Notes: generated by a model from the letters alone, not told the origin. A stretch of DNA of 11,096 nt from an uncultured Oscillibacter sp. (GCA_910584995.1 CAJUDW010000047.1:1-11096); one strand, 5' to 3'. Positions 1 through 7,705 are shown, numbered from the stretch's first letter. Translations and numbers: made by a program.

Positions 1-14
1 ATAAGCTCTTTTTT

Positions 15-54
15 ACCCCCGGCTTAGCCGGGGGTTGCCTTTGGTACTACCAAA
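15..54. repeat. two short perfect inverted repeats
   Basis: Two separate perfect palindromic stems lie side by side. The first has 10-bp arms, ACCCCCGGCT at 15-24 and AGCCGGGGGT at 26-35, around one base. The second has 7-bp arms, TTTGGTA at 40-46 and TACCAAA at 48-54, around one base. Neither is followed by a T-run in a direction that would make a standard intrinsic terminator; the T-run at 9-14 lies on the wrong side for both strands. They could be the end hairpins of a mobile element lying to the left, or RNA-stabilising structures. The sequence alone does not decide. Confidence 0.6.
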
Positions 55-58
55 ACGC

Positions 59-97
59 AAAGCCGGGACCCTTGATGTTCAAGGGTCCCGGCTTTTT
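59..97 (+). terminator. intrinsic terminator, possibly bidirectional
   Basis: A perfect 15-bp stem (61-75 with 79-93) closes on a TGT loop and runs into TTTTT at 93-97 on the plus strand. On the minus strand the stem is followed by the weaker tail TTTGCGTTTTG. It lies 73 bp past the stop codon of the last gene of the minus-strand operon, so it may end that operon. The better T-tail also suggests a plus-strand gene ending just outside the left edge of the window. Confidence 0.8.
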
Positions 98-169
98 CTG
101 CCGCAGCCAGCAAACGCCCGCTTTATCCGGGACAGCGCCCCAAGCCCAGCTGCCAAAACGTCAGCCGGA

Positions 170-691
170 TCACCTTCCGCTTTCCCGGCCGTGCCCGTCC
201 GGCTCCTCCTGCATATCGCGCGCTTCCCGGCTCATGTTCAAATAGTCCAGCATATATTCCCGGTTCCGCGCAATTTCCTCCTTCGTCAAGGCGCGCACCA
301 CCCTGGCAGGGCTGCCCAGCGCCAGGGTGCCGTCGGGAATCTCCGTCCCGCCGGTCACCAGCGCGCCGGCACCGATAACGCAGTCCCTGCCGATACGCGC
401 CCCGTCCAGGAGAATGGCGCCCATGCCCACCAGCGTGTTATCGCCAATTGTACATCCGTGAACCACCGCCCTGTGCCCAATTGTGCAGCCGCAGCCCACC
501 TTGGTATCCGCATGTACGATTACGCCATCCTGCACGTTGGTGTTGTCCCCGATCGAAACGGCGCCCTCATCCCCCCGCACGACGGCGTTATACCAGATGC
601 TGACGCCCTTTCCCAGTCCAACATCGCCAACCACCACGGCTCCGGGAAAGATCAGCGCAGACGCGCCGGTTTTCCGCAAGGCATACTTCAT
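170..691 (-). CDS. gamma-carbonic-anhydrase-family hexapeptide protein (CaiE/PaaY/YrdA-like)
   Basis: This is a 173-residue left-handed beta-helix protein, seen as isoleucine/valine-rich hexapeptide repeats from about residue 12 to 132, followed by a C-terminal helix rich in charged residues. The three zinc-binding histidines of the family are present: His60 (VIVHAD), His73 and His78 (IGHRAVVHGC), with the 5-residue spacing of the Methanosarcina Cam enzyme. The length is typical of the YrdA/CaiE/PaaY group. The ATG at 691 is chosen because homologues start near this point; the frame is open upstream but only from a TTG inside the end of the thiolase gene, and the purine-rich stretch before the ATG is a loose ribosome binding site. 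It is the last gene of the operon, 97 bp after the thiolase. CaiE and PaaY accompany CoA ligases and crotonases in the carnitine and phenylacetate operons, and PaaY acts as a thioesterase, so a CoA-ester or zinc-hydrolase role is as likely as carbonic anhydrase activity. Confidence 0.88.
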   Translation of the reverse strand: MKYALRKTGASALIFPGAVVVGDVGLGKGVSIWYNAVVRGDEGAVSIGDNTNVQDGVIVHADTKVGCGCTIGHRAVVHGCTIGDNTLVGMGAILLDGARIGRDCVIGAGALVTGGTEIPDGTLALGSPARVVRALTKEEIARNREYMLDYLNMSREARDMQEEPDGHGRESGR

Positions 692-788
692 CACGCAGGC
701 CCCGCCCCCCTTCTGCGCCGGAATGGCAGCTTGGGGACAGCCAAGCCGCCGGGGCAAAAGCTGTCCGGCCCAACAATCCCCGTCCCCA

Positions 789-1967
789 TTACTGCGCCTC
801 AATAATCACAGCCGTACCCATCCCGCCGCCGGCGCAGAGGGAGGCCGCCCCGTAACGCCCGCCCCTTCTCCGCAGTTCATACAACAGCGTCATCACCAGC
901 CTTGCGCCGGTGGCCCCTACAGGATGCCCCAGGGAAATGCCGCCGCCGTTTACATTCAGCCTGTCCGTATCGATCCCCAGTTCCCTCTGGCATGCCACGC
1001 ACTGCGCCGCAAAGGCCTCATTGATTTCAAAAAGATCCATATCGCCGATGGCCAACCCCGCCTTTTCCAGCGCCGTGCGGATTGCGCTGACAGGGCCGAT
1101 CCCCATATAGTCCGGCGAGACGCCTGTGGTTGCGGTGGAGACAATCCTCCCCAAAATCGGCAGCCCCGCTTTCCGGGCCGTTTCCTCGTCCGCCAAAAGG
1201 ACGCCGGAGGCGCCGTCGTTCATGCCGGAGGCGTTGCCCGCCGTCACCGTACCGTTCTCCATAAAGCTGGGCCGGAGTTTTCCAAGGCCCTCCAGCGTAA
1301 CGTCCCGCTTCGGGTATTCGTCGGTATCGTAAACCGTATCACCCTTTTTGCCCCGGACCGTAACCGGCACGATTTCCTCCCGGAATTTCTCCCCGTCAAC
1401 GGCGGCTACCGCCCGCCTTTGGCTGAGGAGTGCCATCTCGTCCTGATCCGCCCGGGTAACGCCGTATCTCTCCGCCACCTTTTCGGCCGTCATGCCCATA
1501 GGCACGCCGATCCCGGTATTGGTCAGGGAGTCCCACATGGAATCCCGCAGTTCCATATGCCCGAATTTCATCCCATACCGGGCATTAAACACCATGTGGG
1601 GGGCAGTGCTCATGCTGTCCGTGCCGCCCGCCATAATGCAGTCCGCCTCCCCGGCCCGTATCTGGTAAAACCCCAGCTGTATCGAGGACATGGAGGAGGT
1701 ACAGTTCCTGTGGACGGTAATGCCCGGGACGCTTTCCGGCAAACCCGCCTTGACAGCCGCCACCCGCGCCAGGTTATTCTCCAGATAAGTCCTCTGATAG
1801 TTGCAGCCCCAAATCACATCCGCTATCATCGCCGGTTCGACACCGGATCGCTTCACCAGTTCCCGCATTACAGGGATTGTCAGATCGATTGGCGGCAATG
1901 TCTTGAACTGTCCCCCAATTGTGCCGATCGGCGTCCTGCATGCTGCGGCAATCACGACGTTTCTCAT
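789..1967 (-). CDS. thiolase (acetyl-CoA acetyltransferase / 3-ketoacyl-CoA thiolase)
   Basis: This 392-residue protein has the usual length of a type II thiolase. It cleaves a 3-ketoacyl-CoA with CoA to acetyl-CoA and a shortened acyl-CoA, or condenses two acetyl-CoA. All active-site landmarks are visible: nucleophile Cys89 in HRNCTSSMSS, NEAFA at 316-320, GHPVGATGAR with His348, and CAGGGMG with Cys378. The nucleophile loop differs from the common NxxCGSGLKA, which may alter chain-length preference. The ATG at 1967 follows GAGGAGG by six bases. The gene starts 12 bp after the stop of the enoyl-CoA hydratase gene, so the two are surely cotranscribed. In this operon it catalyses the last carbon-carbon bond step after the hydratase and dehydrogenase. 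Confidence 0.95.
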   Translation of the reverse strand: MRNVVIAAACRTPIGTIGGQFKTLPPIDLTIPVMRELVKRSGVEPAMIADVIWGCNYQRTYLENNLARVAAVKAGLPESVPGITVHRNCTSSMSSIQLGFYQIRAGEADCIMAGGTDSMSTAPHMVFNARYGMKFGHMELRDSMWDSLTNTGIGVPMGMTAEKVAERYGVTRADQDEMALLSQRRAVAAVDGEKFREEIVPVTVRGKKGDTVYDTDEYPKRDVTLEGLGKLRPSFMENGTVTAGNASGMNDGASGVLLADEETARKAGLPILGRIVSTATTGVSPDYMGIGPVSAIRTALEKAGLAIGDMDLFEINEAFAAQCVACQRELGIDTDRLNVNGGGISLGHPVGATGARLVMTLLYELRRRGGRYGAASLCAGGGMGTAVIIEAQ

Positions 1968-1979
1968 GTCAGCCCTCCT

Positions 1980-2747
1980 CTATTTCCCCCGAAAAACAGG
2001 TTTTCTTTTTTCCACAAAGGCGTTCATCCCCTCTTTTTGATCCTTTGTCTCAAAGAGCCCGGCCCACGCCTCCGTTTCCACAGCAACCCCGGCCTCCACG
2101 CTCCCCGCCCGCAGCCCGGCTTCGATGGTCTTTTTTGCCGCGGCCAGGGCGAGGGGCGCTTTTTGCGCCAGGCGCTGCGCCATCTCCTCCGCAGTCTTCC
2201 ACAGGACGTCCGGCGGGACCACCCGGTTCACAAGGCCGATTGCCAGCGCAGTCCGGGCATCTACGCCGCTTCCCGTAAAAATCATCTCTTTGGCCTTGGC
2301 TTCGCCAATCAGCCTGGGCGCACGGATGGTTCCTCCCGCTCCCGGCATAATCCCAAGATTGATCTCCGGAAACCCCAGCTTCGCGTCCTCCGCCGCAATG
2401 CGGATATCGCACGCCAGGGCAAGTTCCATTCCCCCGCCAAGGGCATAGCCCTCTATAGCGGCGATTGTGGGAATGGGCAGATCCGCAAGCTTCTGGAAAA
2501 CCGGCGCAAACACAAAGGCGCGGGCCTCTTCCCTTCCGCAGCCGATCATCCCTTTGATATCCGCCCCGGCCGCAAAATTCTTCTCGTTATAGATAACAAG
2601 CACGCGGATGTCCCTATCCTCCTGGACCTTTTCAAGAATCCACGCCATCTCGTCCACAATTTCCCGGCTCAGCGCGTTCAGCGCCTGGGGCCGTGTAATC
2701 TGCAGGATGCCGGTATGCCCGCTCTTTTTCAGCATAATCTGTCCCAT
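1980..2747 (-). CDS. enoyl-CoA hydratase (crotonase, Crt-like)
   Basis: This 255-residue crotonase-fold enzyme hydrates a 2-enoyl-CoA to a 3-hydroxyacyl-CoA. The oxyanion-hole segments are FAAGADIKG (58-66) and GYALGGGMELALACD (100-114). Both catalytic glutamates of rat enoyl-CoA hydratase (Glu144 and Glu164) have counterparts here, Glu108 (GGGMEL) and Glu128 (FPEINLG), with the expected 20-residue spacing, so normal hydratase activity is expected. The ATG at 2747 follows GGGAGG, and the gap to the upstream dehydrogenase is 15 bp. It is the more standard of the two crotonases in the operon; the other one (7800-8567) lacks the first glutamate. Confidence 0.94.
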   Translation of the reverse strand: MGQIMLKKSGHTGILQITRPQALNALSREIVDEMAWILEKVQEDRDIRVLVIYNEKNFAAGADIKGMIGCGREEARAFVFAPVFQKLADLPIPTIAAIEGYALGGGMELALACDIRIAAEDAKLGFPEINLGIMPGAGGTIRAPRLIGEAKAKEMIFTGSGVDARTALAIGLVNRVVPPDVLWKTAEEMAQRLAQKAPLALAAAKKTIEAGLRAGSVEAGVAVETEAWAGLFETKDQKEGMNAFVEKRKPVFRGK

Positions 2748-2762
2748 AGCGCCGCCTCCCTG

Positions 2763-3623
2763 TCAGTCGTATACATAGAACCCTCTGCCGCTTTTTCTGC
2801 CGTAATCGCCCCGGGCATAACGTTCCGTCAGGCAGGCGGCAGGGAGATCCGCTTTGTCCCCGGACGTCCGGAACCGCTCCATATAAACGTTATACTCCAA
2901 GTCAATCCCCGTCATATCCAGGGTCTCCAGCGGGCCCATGGCATGGCCCAAGGCCCCCTTCACCGCCTTATCGATATTCTCCGGCGACGCGATCCCCAGA
3001 TCCACCAGATAGCAGGCCTCCCGGGTCAGGGCGCTGAAAATCCGGTTGACGACAAAGCCGTAAATCTCCTTCTCAATGGCAACTGGGGTCTTGCCGATGG
3101 ACTCCACAAAGGCAAAGGCCGTCTCAAAGGCTTCCTTGGAAACGTGGGGCCCCTTCACAACCTCCACAATCTTCATCGCCAGCGCGGGGTTGAAAAAATG
3201 CACATTCAAAACCCGGGAGGGATCCTTTACGGCGTCCGCAAAGCGGGAACTCACAATGTAGGAGCTGTTGCTGGCGTAGATGCAGCCGTCCGGCGTATAT
3301 TGATCAAAATTCGCCAGCGCCGCCTTCTTGACACGCACAATGTCGGAGACCGCCTCCATAACCATGTCCGCGCCGGAGGCGGCGGCCTTCACGTCTGTTG
3401 TAAATTCCAGCCTTTTTTGGATCCGCTCCGCCTCTTCGGCCCCCATTTTCCCTTTTTCCACTCTTGCGCGGAACCAATTCTTTGCAAACTCCTCCGCTTT
3501 GGCAACCATTTCCCCGCTGATGTCATAGCAGGCGACAGGATAGCCGTGGACGGCAATCTGCATGGCAATCTGATTGCCCATCACCCCCGCGCCCAAAACG
3601 GCGACTTTTTGAATCCGAAGCAC
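2763..3623 (-). CDS. 3-hydroxyacyl-CoA dehydrogenase (3-hydroxybutyryl-CoA dehydrogenase-like)
   Basis: This 286-residue protein matches the single-function Hbd/HAD length. It oxidises a 3-hydroxyacyl-CoA to the 3-keto form. The N-terminal Rossmann fold shows GAGVMG at 11-16 and Asp34 at the end of the second strand, which points to NAD rather than NADP. The catalytic pair is His142 (HFFNP) and Glu154, the same 12-residue spacing as in human HAD (His158/Glu170). Asn193 (VVNRI) and the C-terminal all-helical dimerisation domain with the closing GRKSGRGFYVYD pattern are also present. The start is GTG at 3623; a GGAAAGGA box lies about nine bases before it, and a nearer ATG in the same stretch is blocked by an in-frame stop. 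It lies 24 bp after the unknown protein gene and 15 bp before the hydratase gene. Confidence 0.94.
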   Translation of the reverse strand: MLRIQKVAVLGAGVMGNQIAMQIAVHGYPVACYDISGEMVAKAEEFAKNWFRARVEKGKMGAEEAERIQKRLEFTTDVKAAASGADMVMEAVSDIVRVKKAALANFDQYTPDGCIYASNSSYIVSSRFADAVKDPSRVLNVHFFNPALAMKIVEVVKGPHVSKEAFETAFAFVESIGKTPVAIEKEIYGFVVNRIFSALTREACYLVDLGIASPENIDKAVKGALGHAMGPLETLDMTGIDLEYNVYMERFRTSGDKADLPAACLTERYARGDYGRKSGRGFYVYD

Positions 3624-3647
3624 TTCACTTCATCCTTTCCGTATTTT

Positions 3648-4205
3648 TTACAGGCCCTCCCTGCCGGGCAGGATACCATACTGCTTGACCTCCCCGGTAT
3701 AGGTATTCACATGCAGATCGCCGTTTTCCCCGGCGCTCCCCTGCCTGATCCGCACCCTGCGCACCGGCAGGTACAAAACATACTGGCTCCGGGAAGTAAT
3801 CTGCGGCGGGCCGAAAATAAATTGCTTGTTGATGCGGGTCTTGATGGCCTCGTCAGCAATCCTCCCCTCCAATTCGCCCTCCGAAATCCGGGCAGGCAAA
3901 ACCTGGCCCCGCGCAACCGCCTCCTTCTTTGCCTCCGGGATATTGCGCAGTACGATATACTCGCCGTCGATCCCGTCGCACACCAGATAAAAAGTTATCT
4001 TTTTGTCCGGATAGAGCGGAAACGCCCGGGCCTTGACTGTCTCAATCCGGCCAATCCAATAGGGGACATAAGAAAACGCTGCATCAACGTCCAAATCACA
4101 GGCCTTTACGGCGGCCACGCGTTTTTTCCTGAGATAGGCCGCCGCCCTCTGGCCGCATTTCTGGCGTGAAACGCGGATCTTCGCCGCCGGCGTCAGAATG
4201 TCCAT
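3648..4205 (-). CDS. unrecognised soluble protein of 185 residues
   Basis: I do not recognise a family. The protein has no signal peptide and no membrane segment. A basic N-terminal region (residues 9-34, many Arg/Lys) is followed by a mixed alpha/beta part with an aromatic-rich stretch (YVPYW, 46-50) and a strand YVLYLPVRRVRIR (142-154). Near the C-terminus VNTYTGEVKQYG (166-177) resembles the turn seen in PepSY-type domains, but this is only a resemblance. The ATG at 4205 is chosen over an in-frame ATG at 4244 because AAGGAGGGGG lies just before it and the upstream one has no ribosome binding site. It sits between the symporter and dehydrogenase genes in the same direction with a 24-bp gap to the next gene, so it is part of the operon. 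A role in handling the substrate or assembling the pathway is a guess from position only. Confidence 0.8.
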   Translation of the reverse strand: MDILTPAAKIRVSRQKCGQRAAAYLRKKRVAAVKACDLDVDAAFSYVPYWIGRIETVKARAFPLYPDKKITFYLVCDGIDGEYIVLRNIPEAKKEAVARGQVLPARISEGELEGRIADEAIKTRINKQFIFGPPQITSRSQYVLYLPVRRVRIRQGSAGENGDLHVNTYTGEVKQYGILPGREGL

Positions 4206-4250
4206 ATCCGCCCCCTCCTTTTTATCACAGATATCCCCCTCCATCCCTGC

Positions 4251-4282
4251 GGCAGAGGCCCGGAAAATTCCGGGCCTCTGCC
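4251..4282 (-). repeat. perfect 15-bp intercistronic hairpin
   Basis: The arms GGCAGAGGCCCGGAA (4251-4265) and TTCCGGGCCTCTGCC (4268-4282) are perfectly complementary with two bases between. The structure starts 18 bases past the symporter stop codon and lies upstream of the ribosome binding site of the unknown protein gene. There is no T-run after it on either strand, so it is not a standard terminator. A stem this stable between two operon genes commonly protects the upstream message from 3' exonucleases or gives partial read-through, which would set the transporter part of the operon at a higher level than the downstream enzymes. Confidence 0.75.
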
Positions 4283-4300
4283 CATGGGGATCAAATCCCG

Positions 4301-5731
4301 TCAGTCCTTATGCCAGCCCTCCACCATTTTAATGATTTCATCGGAGGGCGCAGGGGTCATGTAGCTGCCCGCAGCCATGCAGGCCAGGGAAATCGGCAGG
4401 GAGACAAAAATCTGCGAAAATGTAGGCATCGTGAATCCGAAATACAAAATCGCGTAGGAGACCCCGCCGCCGATGATGGACAGCAGCGCGCCCATGGAGG
4501 TCGCACGCTTCCACCAAAGGCCCGCCAGCATGGGGACCATCAGCGCGCTCACCATGAAGGCCATGGCCTGGGAGTAGAGAATGGTGATGAACTCCGGGGG
4601 ATTGAAGGAGAAGCACAGCACAACAACGGAGATAATCACGATGCAGATGCTCCCCATCCGGGTCTGCCGGCGCTCCTCCATGGGATGGATCCGCGCGATG
4701 ATATCGTTGGAAAGCGCGGCGGCAGCGGCCAGAAGCAGTCCGGCGGCGGTGGACATAATCGCAGAGTAAATGGCCGCGCCGGTGAGGCCCCGCCAGAAAG
4801 GCCCGAAGATCTCGTCAATCAGGTACAGGAAGGCCGCGTCGTTGTTGGTGATGGCCTCAGTGCCGATGACCGCCCGGGAACCCATACCCAGGACGATGGA
4901 TGTCAGGGCCGAGAACACGGTAATGAGGATCATGCCGCTGTGCAGGGATACGGACGCCGCAAAGGGACTCTTTGCCGACGTCACCCGCATGAGAATATGC
5001 GGCGAGCACAGGCCGATAAACACCCACAGGTAGAAAAACCCGGCGTAAGAGGACAGCGGCAGATGCATGACGCCCATGTTGGGATACGCCGCCGTGGCAG
5101 CGGAGACCAGGCTCCCGTACCCGCCAAAATGGGACAGGGTGACAATGGCCGCCACAACAGTAACCAGCATCATCAGGACCCCCTGGAAGAAATCCGTCCA
5201 GGTAACAGCCCACATGCCGCCGAACATAACATAGAGGGTGAAAATGAACCAGGTGATCACCAGGGCCACGTTAAAGTTGACGCCAATCACATATTCGCCC
5301 ACGGTGCCCGCCGCCTTCATCTGGGCCACCAGATACAGCGTGTAGGCCACCAGAATCACAGCCGGCACAAGAAAGCCCACAGTTTTGTTGTCAAAGCGCA
5401 TCTGGATAAACTGGGAAACCGTTTTGGCGCCGCTTTTCTTCAGCGGCTTGGCCACTACCAGCGCGCCGACGCCAAGGCCCGCGCCGGATCCAAGATTCGC
5501 CGCCATGATGTACGAAATACCGCTGGCAGCCGCAAGGCCGATGTTGCCCATCATACCGCCGCCGCTCATGACCGTGGCCAGAAGGCAGAACATGTTGACA
5601 ACAATGGGGACGCTGGAATCCGCCGCCCAGAAGCCGGACACCGACGACGCCGCCTTCTTCCGGCAGAACAAGCCAATTGCAATCATCGCCACGGCATAGG
5701 CGACGATAATGCTCAGTTCCATAGTTTTCAT
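4301..5731 (-). CDS. sodium:solute symporter (SSS/SLC5 family)
   Basis: This is a 476-residue membrane protein with about thirteen predicted hydrophobic segments, the usual size and layout of the SSS family (PutP, PanF, ActP). The family hallmark GGMWAVTWTDFFQG is at 171-184. The segment IMSTAAGLLLAAAAALSNDI (325-344) matches the helix that carries the Na2-site Ser-Thr pair in PutP; Ser327 and Thr328 are in place. It probably imports the carboxylate that the operon degrades, driven by Na+. The ATG at 5731 follows AAGGAGGG. The gene lies 55 bp after a tiny two-helix membrane protein, an arrangement known for other SSS carriers (YjcH with ActP, YhdT with PanF). The exact substrate cannot be read from the sequence. 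Confidence 0.93.
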   Translation of the reverse strand: MKTMELSIIVAYAVAMIAIGLFCRKKAASSVSGFWAADSSVPIVVNMFCLLATVMSGGGMMGNIGLAAASGISYIMAANLGSGAGLGVGALVVAKPLKKSGAKTVSQFIQMRFDNKTVGFLVPAVILVAYTLYLVAQMKAAGTVGEYVIGVNFNVALVITWFIFTLYVMFGGMWAVTWTDFFQGVLMMLVTVVAAIVTLSHFGGYGSLVSAATAAYPNMGVMHLPLSSYAGFFYLWVFIGLCSPHILMRVTSAKSPFAASVSLHSGMILITVFSALTSIVLGMGSRAVIGTEAITNNDAAFLYLIDEIFGPFWRGLTGAAIYSAIMSTAAGLLLAAAAALSNDIIARIHPMEERRQTRMGSICIVIISVVVLCFSFNPPEFITILYSQAMAFMVSALMVPMLAGLWWKRATSMGALLSIIGGGVSYAILYFGFTMPTFSQIFVSLPISLACMAAGSYMTPAPSDEIIKMVEGWHKD

Positions 5732-5786
5732 CGCTCGTTTCCCTCCTTAAAAATACACTTCCTTTTGTTCTTCCCGATTCCCCCGG

Positions 5787-5996
5787 TTACTCCTTCTTCA
5801 GTTCAGCCGTCTCCACAATGATGCAGTAGACCGGCAGCGCCAGCGCCAAAATCAGCAGTATCCAGCTGCAGCAGTTCAGCCCGGCAGCCATGGTATTGCG
5901 GATAGCCGGAAGGTGCGCCAGCAGGCTGACGGCGATAAAGCCAATCAGGCCCAGGGCGGACGAGGGTTTTATGGCAAAAAAACCGTTTTTGTTCAT
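5787..5996 (-). CDS. small two-helix membrane protein, likely symporter partner
   Basis: This 69-residue protein has two hydrophobic segments (about 14-30 and 43-61), separated by a short loop LPAIRNTMAAGLN, and a charged C-terminal tail (AELKKE). I do not recognise the family with certainty. The ATG at 5996 is preferred because AGAGG precedes it at normal distance; an in-frame start at 6047 would overlap the end of the synthetase gene and add a very hydrophilic extension. Its place directly before the symporter gene and its size recall the short proteins YjcH (DUF485) and YhdT that accompany ActP and PanF. A role in assembly or activity of the symporter is inferred from this position. Confidence 0.78.
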   Translation of the reverse strand: MNKNGFFAIKPSSALGLIGFIAVSLLAHLPAIRNTMAAGLNCCSWILLILALALPVYCIIVETAELKKE

Positions 5997-6043
5997 ATCC
6001 TTTTCCTCTCTTTCCGTTGTCCTTTTTTGATCCGGCAACGTCG

Positions 6044-7705
6044 TCACCTCTGCTGCCCCATTTTCTTGGCCTCCTCTTCCCGCAGGACGCGGCGGAGCAG
6101 TTTCCCGGTCCCGGTGGCCGGCAGGGAGTCCCGGAACTCAATCTCCCGGGGACGCTTGTAGGCCGCCATCTTCTCCTTCGCCCAGTCCAGCAGTTCCTGC
6201 TCCGTGATTTTGCCCTCGTACCCGTCTTTGAGTTTCAGGAACGCTTTGATCAGTTCGCCCCTCTTCTCGTCAGGCTTCCCGATCACAATCGCCTGGGCCA
6301 CCGCCTCATGGCGGCACATGTACATCTCCACCTCCTCAGGGAACACGCTGAAGCCGGAGGTCTTGATCATCTCCTTCATGCGCCCCAGGAAATACAGGTA
6401 TCCGTCCCCGTCGATTTTGCCGCTGTCCCCCGTATAGAGCCAGCCGTCCCGCAGGGTGATCGCCGTAGCCTCCGGGTTGTTCAGGTAGCCTTTGAACACC
6501 GCCGGATGCTTCATGGCAATCTCACCGACGCTGTCCTCCGGCAGTTCCTCCTTTGTCTCCGGGTCAACGATTTTAATCAGTGTGTTGTCAAATACCGGCA
6601 TGCCGCAGGAGCCGTATTTTGGCCGTCCCACAGGGGTGCCCGTATCCATGGTGTGGCTCTCCGTCATGCCGTAAGCCCATTCCACCAGTGTGCCGCCCTT
6701 CGTGATCTCCGCCCACTGCTCCGCCATCTCCGCCGTCAGCTGGATGCCAAAGCTGGTGGTAACGGTTTGCCGCAGGGAACTGAGGTCGTATTTGCCCACA
6801 TCCGGGTGCTCGATAATCGCCTTGTTCATCAACGCGCTGCCATACCAGTAGTCGCAGCGGTACTTGTCCACCAGCTGCATAATCACTTCCGGCTCGATCT
6901 TGGTGATCATATACATGGTGGCGCCGAGATACACATGGCTGTGCATGAAAACCATGCCCGCGATATGATAAATCGGCTGGCTGCACAGGTATTTGACGTG
7001 CTCCGTGGTGTGGTAGCAGGTCGCCGTCACAACCGCCTTGTAAAGGCTGCTCATGTAGGAGAGCATCGCGCCCTTAGGCAGGCCTGTGGAGCCGGAGGTG
7101 AACATCATCATGCCAATGTCCTCGATATCCGTCTCCACCGGCGGGACATCCGCCCCCGGCTGCGAAAGGATATCCATCAGGTTCACGGCGCCGTCCGTAT
7201 CCTCCGGCTCCGGCTCGTGGAAGCGGAAGGGGACCACCGGCTCCTCCGGCAGGAAGTCGTCCACCGGCGTGATGATGGCCTGCTCCAGGGTACAGTTCGG
7301 CATAGCATTCCTGACAATGGGATAGAGGTAGCTGTTGCAGATGATAATCTTCGCGTTCACTTCCGTACTTTCGTACTCAATTTCCCACTCCTTGAACATG
7401 GGGCTGCAAGGGACCACAATACCGCCCAGCCGCTGAACCGCATAGTAGGCAATCATAAACTGGGGGCAGCTTTGCATAAACACGCAGACGGTTTCGCCCT
7501 TCTTCACGCCATGGGCAGCCAGATACGCCGCCAGGCGATCCACATAGAGATCCAATTCGCCCCACGTGATCTCTCTGCCGTAGTAGTTGACGCTCACCTT
7601 GTGGGGAACCCGTCCGGCATGGATTTTCAGATATTCGTCCAGACGTTTGATCCCAAAACGGTACTCCGGCATCCGCGGGTGATCCACAGGAATGAACTTT
7701 GCCAT
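6044..7705 (-). CDS. acyl-CoA synthetase (AMP-forming, ANL superfamily)
   Basis: This 553-residue enzyme activates a carboxylic acid to its acyl-adenylate and then to the CoA thioester. The core motifs are in order: A3 phosphate loop TSGSTGLPKG (203-212), A5 YGMTES (345-350), A7 YTGD (424-427), A8 hinge region from Arg442 through KTSGFSVFPEEVE (448-460), and A10 PATGTGKLLRR with catalytic Lys535. There is no signal peptide or membrane segment, so it acts in the cytoplasm. The ATG at 7705 follows GGAGGGAG; a TTG at 7765 in the same frame has no ribosome binding site. The length and motifs resemble medium-chain, CaiC-like and aryl-CoA ligases; the acid used cannot be decided. It follows the first crotonase gene after 94 bp and precedes the small membrane protein gene. 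Confidence 0.95.
   Translation of the reverse strand: MAKFIPVDHPRMPEYRFGIKRLDEYLKIHAGRVPHKVSVNYYGREITWGELDLYVDRLAAYLAAHGVKKGETVCVFMQSCPQFMIAYYAVQRLGGIVVPCSPMFKEWEIEYESTEVNAKIIICNSYLYPIVRNAMPNCTLEQAIITPVDDFLPEEPVVPFRFHEPEPEDTDGAVNLMDILSQPGADVPPVETDIEDIGMMMFTSGSTGLPKGAMLSYMSSLYKAVVTATCYHTTEHVKYLCSQPIYHIAGMVFMHSHVYLGATMYMITKIEPEVIMQLVDKYRCDYWYGSALMNKAIIEHPDVGKYDLSSLRQTVTTSFGIQLTAEMAEQWAEITKGGTLVEWAYGMTESHTMDTGTPVGRPKYGSCGMPVFDNTLIKIVDPETKEELPEDSVGEIAMKHPAVFKGYLNNPEATAITLRDGWLYTGDSGKIDGDGYLYFLGRMKEMIKTSGFSVFPEEVEMYMCRHEAVAQAIVIGKPDEKRGELIKAFLKLKDGYEGKITEQELLDWAKEKMAAYKRPREIEFRDSLPATGTGKLLRRVLREEEAKKMGQQR

Noticed and set aside
735..766. Inverted repeat GGACAGC/GCTGTCC between thiolase and gamma-carbonic-anhydrase genes
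   Set aside because: Seven-bp arms around an 18-base loop without a T-run are too weak to call a terminator in GC-rich DNA.
483..4169. Uninterrupted plus-strand open frame of 1228 codons
   Set aside because: It lies antisense to five well-supported genes with complete active sites. Its product has no domain, is rich in Pro, His and Arg, and the frame follows from the GC-rich codon use of the minus-strand genes.
4166..5821. Plus-strand open frame of 551 codons opposite the symporter
   Set aside because: The product is a His/Gly/Arg-rich string typical of the antisense of a membrane protein gene. The minus strand encodes an intact SSS carrier.
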